DNA of 64,000 nucleotides from JAWWOW01 sp033851265 (GTDB lineage: Bacteria > Actinomycetota > Actinomycetes > JAWWOW01), in assembly GCA_033851265.1 (NCBI GenBank), contig JAWWOW010000025.1, forward strand, positions 124,001-188,000, read 5' to 3'. Shown piece by piece: positions 32,993-42,029 of the stretch. Each line of letters begins with the position of its first letter. The stretch's first letter is position 1. A program made the translations under genes and the position numbers. Under the pieces are notes generated by a model. That model saw only the letters and a list, made by a program, of their open reading frames with translations, had not been told where the DNA came from and made no database searches.

Positions 32993-35719
32993 CTAGATCA
33001 ACCCGTACTTCTCCGCGGCTTCCTTCGCCGTTTCCGGTTTGACTGCGCCTTGACGGGCCAGCGCCTGCAACGTGGCAACGACGATGGAGGGTGCATCGAC
33101 GTGGAAGTAGCGCCTCAGTGCCTCGCGCGTGTCGGAGTGGCCGTAGCCATCGGTGCCGAGCGAGGTCCAGTCGCCGGGGACCCACCGTGAGATGAGGTCG
33201 GGCACGGCTTTCATCCAGTCGCTGACTGCGATGAGCGGCCCATCGACGTTGGCGAGCTTTTCCGCGATGTACGGCGTTCGCGCCTCGTCTTCGGGATGGG
33301 CGAGGTTGTGCTCCTCGGCAGCGATGGCATCGCGGCGTAGCTCATTCCACGACGTCACCGACCACACGTCGGCGGCAACTGCCCACTCTTCGGCGAGCAG
33401 TCGCTGGGCCTCGAGTGCCCATTGCATGCCCGTCCCGGACGCGAGCAGTTGCACCGGCGGTCGATCACCGTTGCCGTTGGTCGCTGCCGGCGCTTCGGCA
33501 TAGCGATAGATCCCGCGCAGCAGCCCGTCGACGTCGAGGTTCTCGGGCTCGGCTGGTTGCTTGTACGTCTCGTTGTAGATCGTCAGGTAGTAGAAGACGT
33601 TCGGTTCCAGACCCGCGGTGTTGGCGCCGTACATCCGGTCAAGAGCTTGTTGCACGATGTACGCGATCTCGTAACTGAACGCCGGGTCGTAGGCCACGCA
33701 CGCCGGGTTGGTCGCCGCGAGCAGCAACGAGTGACCGTCCGCGTGCTGCAGCCCTTCTCCGTTCAGCGTCGTGCGCCCCGCCGTCGCACCGAGCAGGAAG
33801 CCGCGCCCCATCTGGTCGCCAAACGCCCAGATCGAATCGCCAGTGCGTTGGAAACCGAACATTGAGTAGAAGATGTAGACCGGAATCATGTGCTCGCCGT
33901 GAGTGGCGTACGCCGTGCCGGCAGCGATCGTCGAACCCATCGCGCCGGCTTCGGTGATGCCCTCGTGCAGGATCTGACCCTCGGTGGATTCCTTGTACGA
34001 CAACAACAATTCGCGGTCGACCGCTTCGTACTGTTGTCCGTGTGGTGAGTAGATCTTCGCCGTCGGGAACAGCGAGTCCATACCGAATGTGCGCGCCTCG
34101 TCCGGGATGACGGGCACGAAGCGCGCGCCGATTCCTTTGTCCTTCATGAGGTCCTTGAGCAACCTGACGAACGCCATCGTCGTCGCGACCTCTTGCTTGC
34201 CGGAACCTCTGCGCAGGACGTCGTACACCTTGTCGCCGGGCAGCACGAGTGGCTTCGCACGCACGACGCGCTTGGGCAGGAAGCCACCGAGCGCCTCGCG
34301 GCGTTCCTTCATGTAGGCGATCTCGTCGCTGTCCTCACCCGGGTGGTAGTACGGCGGCAGCTGGTCGCCTTCGAGTGCTGAGTCGGGGATGTCGAGATAG
34401 AGCCGGTCGCGGAACGTCTTCAGTTCCTCGATCGTGAGCTTCTTCATCTGGTGCGTTGCGTTGCGGCCCTCGAAGTCGGGACCGAGTGTCCAACCTTTGA
34501 TGGTCTTGGCGAGGATGACTGTCGGCTGACCGGTGTGCTCGCGTGCTGCTTTGAACGCCGCATAGATCTTGCGGTAGTCGTGACCGCCGCGTGGCAGCTT
34601 TACGAGGTCCTCGTCGGACAAGTGCTCAACCATCTTGCGCAGGCGCGGGTCTCCACCGAAGAAGTGATCGCGGATGTATCCGCCGTTCTCCACGGAGTAG
34701 GTCTGGAACTGACCGTCCGGCGTGGTGTTCATCTGGTTGACGAGCACACCGTCGGCGTCGGCGGCGAGCAGCGGGTCCCACTCGCGGCCCCAAACGACCT
34801 TGATGACATTCCAGCCGGCACCGCGGAAGTAGGACTCGAGCTCCTGAATGATTTTTCCGTTGCCGCGCACCGGTCCGTCGAGACGCTGCAGGTTGCAGTT
34901 GATGACGAAGGTCAGGTTGTCGAGCTCTTCACGCGCCGCGACACCGATCGCACCGAGGGATTCGGGCTCGTCCATCTCGCCGTCGCCGAGGAACGCCCAG
35001 ACATGTGAGCGCGAGGTGTCCTTGATGCGCCGCGAGTGCAGGTAGCGGTTGAACCGTGCCTGGTAGATCGCGTTCAGCGGGCCGAGGCCCATCGACACGG
35101 TCGGGAACTCCCAGAAGTCGGGCATCAGCCGCGGGTGCGGGTACGACGGGATGCCGTTCGGTTGGCTGAACTCCTGCCGGAAGCCGTCGAGGTGGCTCTC
35201 GGTCAGCCGGCCCTCGAGAAATGCGCGAGCGTAGATGCCTGGCGAGCCGTGACCCTGGATGAACACCTGGTCGCCGGACTCACCATGGTCCTTGCCGCGG
35301 AAGAAGTGGTTGAAGCCCACCTCGTACAACGCCGCCGACGACGCATAGGTCGCGATGTGCCCGCCGACGTTGGTGCGCTTGTTGGCGCGGCTGACCATGA
35401 TCGCGGCGTTCCAACGGGTGTAGGCCCGGATCCGGCGCTCGACGTGTTCGTCGCCGGGGAACCATGGCTCGGCCTCCGGCGGGATCGTGTTGACGTAGTC
35501 GGTGCTACGCAGGCTGGGTACGCCGACTTGCCGCTCACGCGCACGCTCGAGCAGTCGCAACATGAGGTAGCGCGCCCGCTGCCGTCCCGCGACGTCCAGG
35601 ACGGAGTCGAGCGACTCCAACCATTCAGCGGTCTCGGACGGGTCGACGTCGGGCAGCTGACTGGGCAGCCCGTCGCTGATGATCGAGTAGCGGTCACGTC
35701 CGGCGCCTGATCTGGTCAA
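32993..35719 (-). CDS. aceE: pyruvate dehydrogenase E1 component (homodimeric type)
   Basis: 908 residues, normal for AceE. The thiamine diphosphate motif runs from GDGEMDEPE (245-253) to NCNLQRLDG (274-282), and GHIATYASSAALYEVGFNHFF near 120 is the signature N-terminal block. It decarboxylates pyruvate and passes the acetyl group to the E2 lipoyl domain. E2 and E3 are not adjacent, as usual in actinobacteria. Divergent from yjbQ; 71 bases between. Confidence 0.97.
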   Translation of the reverse strand: MTRSGAGRDRYSIISDGLPSQLPDVDPSETAEWLESLDSVLDVAGRQRARYLMLRLLERARERQVGVPSLRSTDYVNTIPPEAEPWFPGDEHVERRIRAYTRWNAAIMVSRANKRTNVGGHIATYASSAALYEVGFNHFFRGKDHGESGDQVFIQGHGSPGIYARAFLEGRLTESHLDGFRQEFSQPNGIPSYPHPRLMPDFWEFPTVSMGLGPLNAIYQARFNRYLHSRRIKDTSRSHVWAFLGDGEMDEPESLGAIGVAAREELDNLTFVINCNLQRLDGPVRGNGKIIQELESYFRGAGWNVIKVVWGREWDPLLAADADGVLVNQMNTTPDGQFQTYSVENGGYIRDHFFGGDPRLRKMVEHLSDEDLVKLPRGGHDYRKIYAAFKAAREHTGQPTVILAKTIKGWTLGPDFEGRNATHQMKKLTIEELKTFRDRLYLDIPDSALEGDQLPPYYHPGEDSDEIAYMKERREALGGFLPKRVVRAKPLVLPGDKVYDVLRRGSGKQEVATTMAFVRLLKDLMKDKGIGARFVPVIPDEARTFGMDSLFPTAKIYSPHGQQYEAVDRELLLSYKESTEGQILHEGITEAGAMGSTIAAGTAYATHGEHMIPVYIFYSMFGFQRTGDSIWAFGDQMGRGFLLGATAGRTTLNGEGLQHADGHSLLLAATNPACVAYDPAFSYEIAYIVQQALDRMYGANTAGLEPNVFYYLTIYNETYKQPAEPENLDVDGLLRGIYRYAEAPAATNGNGDRPPVQLLASGTGMQWALEAQRLLAEEWAVAADVWSVTSWNELRRDAIAAEEHNLAHPEDEARTPYIAEKLANVDGPLIAVSDWMKAVPDLISRWVPGDWTSLGTDGYGHSDTREALRRYFHVDAPSIVVATLQALARQGAVKPETAKEAAEKYGLI

Positions 35720-35790
35720 AGCGCTCCTCGGGGGGATTCGGTTGCGCGTCGTACCCCTCCATCATGCTCCCTAACAAAGGAGGTACGCCG

Positions 35791-36204
35791 ATGGAGACGA
35801 CGACCGTTGAGGTGCGTACGGGCGGGCGTGAGGCCGTTGTCGACCTCACGGACGAATGCCGGCGCTTTCTGGCCCAGGCCGCGAGCGGGGGTGACGGGTT
35901 GTTGCACGTGTTCGTCCCGCACGCGACGGCGGGCGTCGCGCTCATCGAGCTCGGCTCGGGCAGTGACCAGGACCTGCTTGCTGCGCTGGCCGAGCTGCTG
36001 CCCGCTGACGACCGGTGGCACCACGCCCACGGCGCGCCCGGCCACGGCCGGTCCCACGTCATGCCTGCCTTCGTGCCGCCCTACGCCTCGATCCCGGTCA
36101 TCGGCGGCCGGCTCGCGCTCGGCACGTGGCAGTCGATCGCGCTGGTGGATCTCAACGTCGACAACGCGCAGCGGATGGTCCGGCTGTCGTTCCTCGCAGG
36201 CTGA
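35791..36204 (+). CDS. yjbQ: YjbQ/UPF0047 family protein (secondary thiamine-phosphate synthase type)
   Basis: 137 residues from ATG 35791, with a strong AGGAGG 8 bases upstream. VFVPHATAGVALIE, DRWHHAHGAPGHGRSHVMPAF and LGTWQSIALVDLN are the family motifs; the His cluster probably binds a metal. Homologues complement thiamine-phosphate synthase mutants, but the true role is unsettled. The longer frame from 35764 lacks a ribosome site. Confidence 0.9.
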   Translation: METTTVEVRTGGREAVVDLTDECRRFLAQAASGGDGLLHVFVPHATAGVALIELGSGSDQDLLAALAELLPADDRWHHAHGAPGHGRSHVMPAFVPPYASIPVIGGRLALGTWQSIALVDLNVDNAQRMVRLSFLAG

Positions 36205-36297
36205 GCCGCACGGGCTTCGAGGGTAGCCCACTTGCGCCTTTGTGCGGTGTCCGCTGGACTACTCCCGACCGGACCCGGCCTGAGGGAGGCACGACCT

Positions 36298-36738
36298 GTG
36301 AGCACCACCGCGGATCCCGCGGCGGAGGGCCAGCGCAGTATCGCGGCCCGCCTCGGTCTGCAGCCCGGCCAGGTCGTCCAGGAGATCGGGTACGACGACG
36401 ACTGCGACGACGCCTTGCGCGCCGCGATCGTCGCCCTGATCGGCACCGAGCTCGTCGATGAGGATTACGACGATGTCGTCGATCTCGTCCTGCTGTGGTG
36501 GCGTGAGGACGACGGGGATTTAGTTGACGCACTCGTGGATTCGCTGACGTCATTGGCCGGTGGGGGAGACATCTGGCTGTTGACGCCGAAGACCGGTCGG
36601 TCGGGCCACGTCGAGCCCAGTGACATCAGCGAGGCGGCACCGACGGCGGGGCTGTCGCAGACGAGCAGCATCAGTGCCGCACCTGACTGGTCGGGTGCGC
36701 GGCTCGTTGCACCGAAGACGTCGAGAAGTCGGCGTTAG
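36298..36738 (+). CDS. DUF3052 family protein
   Basis: 146 residues from GTG 36298 with GGGAGG upstream. AARLGLQPGQVVQEIGYDDDCDDALRAAI and the acidic VDEDYDDVVDLVLLWWREDDGDLVDALVD stretch define DUF3052. The family is restricted to actinobacteria, often beside aceE and ahpE as here. Function unknown. Confidence 0.88.
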   Translation: MSTTADPAAEGQRSIAARLGLQPGQVVQEIGYDDDCDDALRAAIVALIGTELVDEDYDDVVDLVLLWWREDDGDLVDALVDSLTSLAGGGDIWLLTPKTGRSGHVEPSDISEAAPTAGLSQTSSISAAPDWSGARLVAPKTSRSRR

Positions 36739-36754
36739 AGACCGATTCACTGAC

Positions 36755-37879
36755 ATGAAATCGCGCGCCCGCGAGTCTTTCGCTGCTCAGATCCGGGCGG
36801 CGATGTCGCGTTTGCGGCCGTCCAGGCACTTTGTGCTCGTCCTCGGCGTACTGCTGATCGCCCAACTCGTCGGGGCCGCTGCTCTGCTGTCCATGCGAAC
36901 CGAGTCCGACCGGCTCGGCGCGACGGAACCGGCGTTGTTCCGGCTCGATCCCGACGCGAAGTACCCGCCGGCTCCTACGCCGACCCCGAAGCCCGTGCGC
37001 AAGGTCTCGGCGGTGAAGAAACCGGCGCCGGTCGCGTCGCAGCGCGTCGTTGCGAAACCCAAACCGAAGCCGCGCAAGCCGGTGCTCACGTTGCCGGCAC
37101 TGCGCGGGCTTGGGGCATGGGTGGATCTCTACGACTACGGGAAGCCGGCGAACACACCGGTGACCACCCTCGTCGCGCAGGCCGCGAGCCAACACGTCAG
37201 CACGATCTGGGTGGAGACGTCGCGCTTCAACACTGCTGACATCGCCTATCCGGATGCGCTGGGCGCGCTGATGGACGCGTCGGCGAGCCGCGGCATCCGG
37301 GTGATCGCGTGGGTGCTGCCGGAGTTCCGCAGCGTCAGTGCTGACCTGGCGAAGGCCAAGGCTGCGGCGGCGTTCCGGTCACCGCGCGGTCATCGTTTTG
37401 CTGCGCTCGGCATCGACATCGAGGTGTCCTCCGGCGCGAAGCCGCCCGAGCGAACCGCTGAGCTCAATTCCCTGATGCGAGGGGTGTACGGGCACGTCGG
37501 CATGTCGGTCGTCGCGATCACACCGCCACCGGTCGGGTTCAGCCGGAATCCGTCGTACTGGCCCGGGTTTCCCTGGCATGACCTCGCTGCCCACGCCCAT
37601 GCGATCGCCACGATGGGGTACTGGAGCTTCTCGCATGACGCGCATCCGGATGAGTACACGGCATCAGTGCTCCGCGAGACGCGGTCGTTGGTGGGCAACT
37701 CGTCGTACCCGATCCATGTGATCGGTGGGCTCGCGGCGGACACGACACCGGCCGGTGCCGCCGCCTTCTGCCGGGCGGCGCGGTCGGGTGGTGCAGTGGG
37801 GGCAAGCCTCTACGACCTCACCTCGACACCGTCGTCGCTGTGGGCGCCGCTGCAGGCCTGCCGCAAGGTCGGTTATTGA
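36755..37879 (+). CDS. membrane-anchored putative glycoside hydrolase-like TIM-barrel protein
   Basis: 374 residues from ATG 36755. One membrane helix (residues 26-46), then a Pro/Lys-rich wall-spanning linker (about residues 65-115), then a domain that alternates strands and helices: LRGLGAWVDLYDYG, VSTIWVETSRFN, GIRVIAWVLPEF, FAALGIDIEVSSGA, MSVVAITPPPVG, AIATMGYWSFSH. This is the layout of a sugar-hydrolase TIM barrel, with acidic residues at strand ends (Glu of WVET, Asp-Ile-Glu). No specific family is certain. Confidence 0.65.
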   Translation: MKSRARESFAAQIRAAMSRLRPSRHFVLVLGVLLIAQLVGAAALLSMRTESDRLGATEPALFRLDPDAKYPPAPTPTPKPVRKVSAVKKPAPVASQRVVAKPKPKPRKPVLTLPALRGLGAWVDLYDYGKPANTPVTTLVAQAASQHVSTIWVETSRFNTADIAYPDALGALMDASASRGIRVIAWVLPEFRSVSADLAKAKAAAAFRSPRGHRFAALGIDIEVSSGAKPPERTAELNSLMRGVYGHVGMSVVAITPPPVGFSRNPSYWPGFPWHDLAAHAHAIATMGYWSFSHDAHPDEYTASVLRETRSLVGNSSYPIHVIGGLAADTTPAGAAAFCRAARSGGAVGASLYDLTSTPSSLWAPLQACRKVGY

Positions 37880-37932
37880 ACCGGTGACAGACTGGGCGTT
37901 TCCAGTGGCCGAATTCTGAGGAGCAGCACGCT

Positions 37933-38394
37933 ATGGCGGTCGAGGTTGGCGACGAAGCCCCAGATTTCACGCTGCGGAACCAGTTCAAAGACGAGGTGAC
38001 GCTGTCGGACCTCCGTGGCAAGAAGAACGTCGTCCTGATCTTCTATCCGTTTGCGTTCACCGGTGTGTGCACGGGTGAGATGTGCGCGATCCGCGACGAG
38101 CGTCCGGAGTTCGAGAACGACACGACCGCGGTGTTCGGCATCTCCACGGACACGGTCGCGTCGCTGCGCATCTTCGCCGACCAGGAGAAGCTGGAGTTCC
38201 CGCTGCTGTCGGACTTCTGGCCGCACGGTGACGTCGCCAAGAAGTACGGCGTCTTCAACGAGGCGTTGGGTGCGGCAACGCGAGGGACGTTCATCATCGA
38301 CCGGGAGGGTGTCGTGCGTTACAAGGTCGTCAACGCGATCCCCGATGCGCGCAACCAGGACGAGTACAAAAAGGCGCTCGCCGAGCTGTCGTAG
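37933..38394 (+). CDS. ahpE: AhpE-type peroxiredoxin
   Basis: 153 residues. Thioredoxin-fold peroxidase with peroxidatic Cys45 in FAFTGVCTGEMC, the conserved LLSDFWPHGDVAKKYGVFNE segment and RGTFIIDREGVVR. Closely resembles mycobacterial AhpE, a one-Cys peroxiredoxin reducing hydroperoxides. A second Cys lies five residues after the first. Follows the membrane-anchored protein by 53 bases; cotranscription is possible. Confidence 0.93.
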   Translation: MAVEVGDEAPDFTLRNQFKDEVTLSDLRGKKNVVLIFYPFAFTGVCTGEMCAIRDERPEFENDTTAVFGISTDTVASLRIFADQEKLEFPLLSDFWPHGDVAKKYGVFNEALGAATRGTFIIDREGVVRYKVVNAIPDARNQDEYKKALAELS

Positions 38395-38404
38395 TCGTGC
38401 ACTG

Positions 38405-38725
38405 ATGCCTTGCTACCGCTGCGGTACACGTCAGACCGACCCAGGTAATGGGCCGAGTCCGTGGAAGCGTGGCGTCCACCAGGGCGGCATGGTGCTCGTC
38501 TGCCCGGACTGCCAGGAGAATCCCGCCTGGGTTGATGAGCTCGATCGATGCTTGTCCTGCGGATCGACATCGCTGTCGCGGGCGCTCGGCGAGACGACGT
38601 GCAAGAGCTGCGGATCGCTCGTGCCCAGCGAGTCCGATAGCGCGGAGAAATCGTCGGGTGCGCCGGGGCTTTCGGAGGAGGTCGCGGACGCGCTGGCGCG
38701 TGCTTTTCGCCGTCCGCTGCAGTAG
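38405..38725 (+). CDS. small zinc-ribbon protein
   Basis: 106 residues from ATG 38405, 10 bases after ahpE. Four CxxC knuckles (CYRC, CPDC, CLSC, CKSC) should bind two zinc ions as paired ribbons. The C-terminal 35 residues are acidic then basic. Often such small proteins bind nucleic acid or proteins; role unknown. Confidence 0.75.
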   Translation: MPCYRCGTRQTDPGNGPSPWKRGVHQGGMVLVCPDCQENPAWVDELDRCLSCGSTSLSRALGETTCKSCGSLVPSESDSAEKSSGAPGLSEEVADALARAFRRPLQ

Positions 38726-38754
38726 TACGCCGGTAGGCTCGCCGAGCAATTTCC

Positions 38755-38826
38755 GGGTCTGTAGCTCAACGGTAGAGCGCCACGCTTACAACGTGGAGGT
38801 CGCAGGTTCGACACCTGCCAGACCCA
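38755..38826 (+). tRNA. tRNA-Val (anticodon UAC)
   Basis: A complete cloverleaf: acceptor arms GGGTCTG and CAGACCC, D arm GCTC/GAGC, anticodon stem CCACG/CGTGG with loop CTTACAA (anticodon TAC at 38787-38789, reading GUA), T arm GCAGG/CCTGC with loop TTCGACA. The discriminator is A and CCA is not encoded. Confidence 0.97.
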
Positions 38827-39424
38827 CTCCGAAGCCGCGGACGAGGGTGTTCAGGGCATCGCGCCAGACGCGGTCCTCTTCGCCGGCGGGGAGGATGCGC
38901 AACGTGCCGCCGCGGAGCTCGGCGTTGCCGAGCCCTTCACACATCGCGTTGAACTCGACGGCTGCTTCGAGCACCGACTTGTCCCCGAGCAGACCGGCAT
39001 CGTCGAGGCGTCGGACCTTGGCTTCGAGTCGCGTGAACGCACCTGCCCGCGCTTGCGTCAGCTCGGGTCCGGCGTGCAGCCCGGGGATCATCCGCTGGAA
39101 GGCGATGCGGAACAGCGCTGGGTGCCCGCGCACGAAGCCGCGGAAGACCACTGCGCCGACGTCGATCAGGTCGGCGGCTGCATCGGCAGTCTCCGGGAGC
39201 CCGTCGAGACCGTCGTGCAGCAGCTCGAACGCCTTCTGGGCGAGCGCGGCGACGAGACCGTCCTTGGAGCCGAACAGGCTGTAGACCGCGCGCGTCGTCG
39301 TACCGACCTCCGTCGCGACCGCCCGCACGGACAGCGCATCCGGCCCGTTGGCGGCAACCAGCTCCTCGGCGGCGGCGCGGAGCGCGTCCCGCGTCCGGTC
39401 GCCGTGCTCACGCGGCCTGCCCAC
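38786..39424 (-). CDS. TetR-family transcriptional regulator (C-terminus read from antisense tRNA)
   Basis: 212 residues. N-terminal HTH: ALRAAAEELVAANGPDALSVRAVATEVGTTTRAVYSLFGSKDGLVAALA. C-terminal ligand domain is helical and resembles TetR_C_33/WHG types. The last dozen residues (GLAGVEPATSTL) and the stop are encoded by the complement of the tRNA-Val gene, so the natural end has been lost or evolved to use it. Divergent from the cupin gene, its likely target. Confidence 0.85.
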   Translation of the reverse strand: MGRPREHGDRTRDALRAAAEELVAANGPDALSVRAVATEVGTTTRAVYSLFGSKDGLVAALAQKAFELLHDGLDGLPETADAAADLIDVGAVVFRGFVRGHPALFRIAFQRMIPGLHAGPELTQARAGAFTRLEAKVRRLDDAGLLGDKSVLEAAVEFNAMCEGLGNAELRGGTLRILPAGEEDRVWRDALNTLVRGFGVGLAGVEPATSTL

Positions 39425-39442
39425 CCACAGGACGATATCGCA

Positions 39443-39451
39443 ACATTGTTA
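39443..39451. promoter_or_regulatory. candidate TetR operator
   Basis: AACATTGTT (perfect 4+1+4 dyad) sits about 18 bases before the TetR start in the only AT-leaning part of the divergent intergenic region, followed by the half-site-like GTTACGTTACG. Typical place for autoregulation and control of the divergent cupin gene. Confidence 0.4.
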
Positions 39452-39560
39452 CGTTACGACGTCCCGGAAACCATGTCGGACTGCGGTTCTGCGACCAGCC
39501 TCCGCGGCGCCAGCAGGGCGTACGTTGCAGGCCCACCCGACGACACGCGTAGGAGCAACG

Positions 39561-39596
39561 ATGGAGTCCACTCACCCCCGGGGAGTTACCGGATGA
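39561..39596 (+). CDS. 11-codon leader peptide overlapping the cupin start
   Basis: Reads MESTHPRGVTG and stop. AGGAG lies six bases before its ATG, and its TGA overlaps the ATG of the cupin gene (ATGA), with a second purine stretch GGGGAG inside it. Such a layout suits translational coupling. No run of rare or repeated codons suggests attenuation. It may also be fortuitous. Confidence 0.4.
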   Translation: MESTHPRGVTG

Positions 39597-40084
39597 GCGC
39601 GCTGGTGCCGTACGCGAGCCCGCGCGACGAAGGCGACGCGCTGTGGGTGACGGGCGGCCGCTACACCTGGAAGGCCACCGGGGCGCGAACGGACGGTCAA
39701 TACTCACTCTGCGAAGTGAGCGGACCGGCTGGCTACGTGATCCCGATCCACCAGCACGAGCGCGAGCACGAAGGCTTCTACGTCGCGGAGGGCCTCGTCA
39801 CGTTGTTCTTGGGCGACGAGGTGCGTCCCTTGGAAGTGGGCGGGTTCGGCTTCGCGCCGGCGGGCTTTGACCACTCATTCCGCCTCGACAGCGACGACGC
39901 ACGATTGGTCCTGCTCATCACGCCGGGCGCCGCGGGTCACGAAGGGATGTTCGCCGAGATGGGCGAGCCGGCGTCCGGTCCAGGACTGCCGCCGCCGTCC
40001 GACGTGATGCCGGATCCGGAAGCGCTTGGCGCGATCGCCGCGCGTCACGGCACCATCATCACGGGCCCACCACCGGGAGCGTGA
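39593..40084 (+). CDS. cupin-domain protein
   Basis: 163 residues from ATG 39593. Single cupin barrel: IPIHQHEREHEGFYVAEGLVTLFLGDE carries the His-x-His-x(4,5)-Glu metal set, and FGFAPAGFDHSFR provides the later His. The role may be an oxygenase, isomerase or sensor; substrate unknown. Divergent from TetR. Confidence 0.85.
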   Translation: MSALVPYASPRDEGDALWVTGGRYTWKATGARTDGQYSLCEVSGPAGYVIPIHQHEREHEGFYVAEGLVTLFLGDEVRPLEVGGFGFAPAGFDHSFRLDSDDARLVLLITPGAAGHEGMFAEMGEPASGPGLPPPSDVMPDPEALGAIAARHGTIITGPPPGA

Positions 40085-40104
40085 CGCGTCGATAGCCTGC
40101 GCGG

Positions 40105-41256
40105 GTGCCGGCCGACGCGACGCTCGCTGATGTCACCGGCGTACTCGATGAGCTGTATTCGCCCGCCTGGGCGGAGGACTGGGACGCCGTCGGGCTGGTG
40201 TGCGGTGACCCCGATGCAGCAGTACGCCGGGTGCTCTTCGCGATCGACCCGGTCGCCGCAGTCGCCGAGGAGTCGATCAGCCGCGATGCCGATCTGCTCA
40301 TCACGCATCACCCGCTGTTTTTGCGTCCGGTGCATGGCGTCGCGGCGACAACCGCCAAGGGCCGCGTCGTACACAAGCTCGTGACATCCGGTGTCGCCTT
40401 GCACGTTGCGCACACGAATGCCGACGTCGCTGATCCCGGTGTCTCCGACGCGTTGGCTGCGGTGCTTGGGCTGACGGACCTGCGCCCGATCGACACGGCA
40501 CCGGCTGACCTCCTCGACAAGGTCGTGACGTTCGTCCCGCATTCCGACTCCGCCCGGGTGCTCGATGCGTTGGCCGAGGCGGGCGCGGGTGCAATCGGTG
40601 ACTACACACGTTGTGCATGGACCGTCGAAGGTCTCGGCACATTCCGGCCCGAGAAGGGCGCGCAGCCCGCGATCGGCAGGGTCGGGGAAATCGAGGAAGT
40701 GCCCGAAACGCGGATCGAGATGGTGCTGCCTCGAGCACGTCGACGCGACGTCATCGCCGCGTTGCTGACGGCACATCCGTATGAGGAGCCGGCGTACGAC
40801 ATCGTCGAGCTCGCCAACCTGCCCGGTCGCCGCGGTCTCGGGCGGATCGGCGAATTAGCAGCGCCGGAGTCGTTGACTGCGTTCGCCGAGCGCGTCGCCC
40901 AGGCGTTGCCAGCAACCTCCGCTGGTGTTCGCGTGGCCGGGGACCCGGGACGCGTCGTACGAACCGTGGCCGTGTGCGGGGGAGCGGGCGACAGCTTGCT
41001 TGCCGATGTCGCCGAGAGTGGGGCGGACGTCTTCGTGACGGCGGATCTGCGCCACCATCCGGCCAGTGAAGCGATCGAGAACGGCGCACCTGCCCTCATC
41101 GATGCGGCGCATTGGGCGACCGAGTGGCCGTGGCTGGCGGATGCCGCCGCCCAGTTGGCCGAGGGGGTGCGTGAGCGGACGGGCGTTACGGTGGAGACCG
41201 CGGTGTCCACGCTCGTAACCGATCCGTGGGCCGCGCACGTGTCCGCAGCACAGTAG
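40105..41256 (+). CDS. NIF3-family dinuclear metal protein
   Basis: 383 residues. Metal-binding motifs LLITHHPLFLRPVHG, HVAHTNADVA and, near the C-terminus, FVTADLRHHPASEA and LIDAAHWATEW define the NIF3/YbgI family; a central PII-like insertion (VVTFVPHSDSARVLDALAEAGAG) is the usual long form. Function uncertain; some members have been linked to GTP cyclohydrolase-like activity. Start of a NIF3 / zinc-ribbon / RNase H-CobC block conserved across actinobacteria. Confidence 0.92.
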   Translation: MPADATLADVTGVLDELYSPAWAEDWDAVGLVCGDPDAAVRRVLFAIDPVAAVAEESISRDADLLITHHPLFLRPVHGVAATTAKGRVVHKLVTSGVALHVAHTNADVADPGVSDALAAVLGLTDLRPIDTAPADLLDKVVTFVPHSDSARVLDALAEAGAGAIGDYTRCAWTVEGLGTFRPEKGAQPAIGRVGEIEEVPETRIEMVLPRARRRDVIAALLTAHPYEEPAYDIVELANLPGRRGLGRIGELAAPESLTAFAERVAQALPATSAGVRVAGDPGRVVRTVAVCGGAGDSLLADVAESGADVFVTADLRHHPASEAIENGAPALIDAAHWATEWPWLADAAAQLAEGVRERTGVTVETAVSTLVTDPWAAHVSAAQ

Positions 41257-41285
41257 GAACCGACGCAGGAGTCCAGCCGACAGTC

Positions 41286-42029
41286 GTGAACGCCGCCCCC
41301 GAAGTGCAGCTGCGTCTGCTCGACTTGCAGGACCTCGATGCCGCGATCGACCTGCTGACGCATCGCCGGAGTTCATTGCCTGAACACGCAGACTCTGAAC
41401 GGCTGACGTCGCGTCTCGGTGAGTTGCGATCAGAGATCGTGACCGCGGAGACCGAGGACAGCGACATCGGACGTGAGCAGTCCAAGGCCGAGGGTGACGT
41501 CGAACAGGTCGTCGCGCGCTCGGATCGTGACCAGAAGCGGCTCGATGCCGGACAGGTGGGCTCGCCACGGGAGCTGGAGAACCTCCAGTCGGAGATCGGG
41601 TCGCTGGCGAAGCGCCGCAGTGACCTCGAAGACGCGGTGCTCGAGATCATGGAGCGTCGCGAAGCTGTGCAACAACGGCTCGCGGACCTCGTGAAAGAGC
41701 GCGAATCCTTGACGACCGAGCTCACGTCCGTGGAGGAGCGCCGCGATGCGGCTGTCGCGGACATCGACGCACAAGTCGCACAGAAGACAGCAGACCGCGG
41801 GCTGATCGCCAACGAGTTGCCGGCTGATCTGCTTGCTTTGTACGAGAAGATCCGCGCGCAGTCGGGTGGCGTCGGCGCGGCCGCGCTCTCGCGTGGACGG
41901 TGCGAGGGCTGCCACCTGTCTCTCGACGCAACATCGTTGTCCGACATTCGCGCCGCCGCACCAGACGCCGTGGTCCGCTGCGAAGAGTGCCGGCGGATCC
42001 TCATTCGCACCGCCGAGTCCGGACTGTGA
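41286..42029 (+). CDS. C4-type zinc-ribbon protein with long coiled coil
   Basis: 247 residues from GTG 41286. Residues about 10-165 are a continuous antiparallel coiled coil of charged heptads; the C-terminus carries CEGCHLSLD and CEECRRIL, a zinc ribbon. Equivalent to the gene between NIF3 and RNase H in mycobacteria (Rv2229c type). Possibly a nucleic-acid or ribosome-associated adaptor. Confidence 0.9.
   Translation: MNAAPEVQLRLLDLQDLDAAIDLLTHRRSSLPEHADSERLTSRLGELRSEIVTAETEDSDIGREQSKAEGDVEQVVARSDRDQKRLDAGQVGSPRELENLQSEIGSLAKRRSDLEDAVLEIMERREAVQQRLADLVKERESLTTELTSVEERRDAAVADIDAQVAQKTADRGLIANELPADLLALYEKIRAQSGGVGAAALSRGRCEGCHLSLDATSLSDIRAAAPDAVVRCEECRRILIRTAESGL

Noticed and set aside
38755..38826. 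tRNA-Val 3' end as an integration site
   Set aside because: No second copy of its 3' end could be found by eye in the window.
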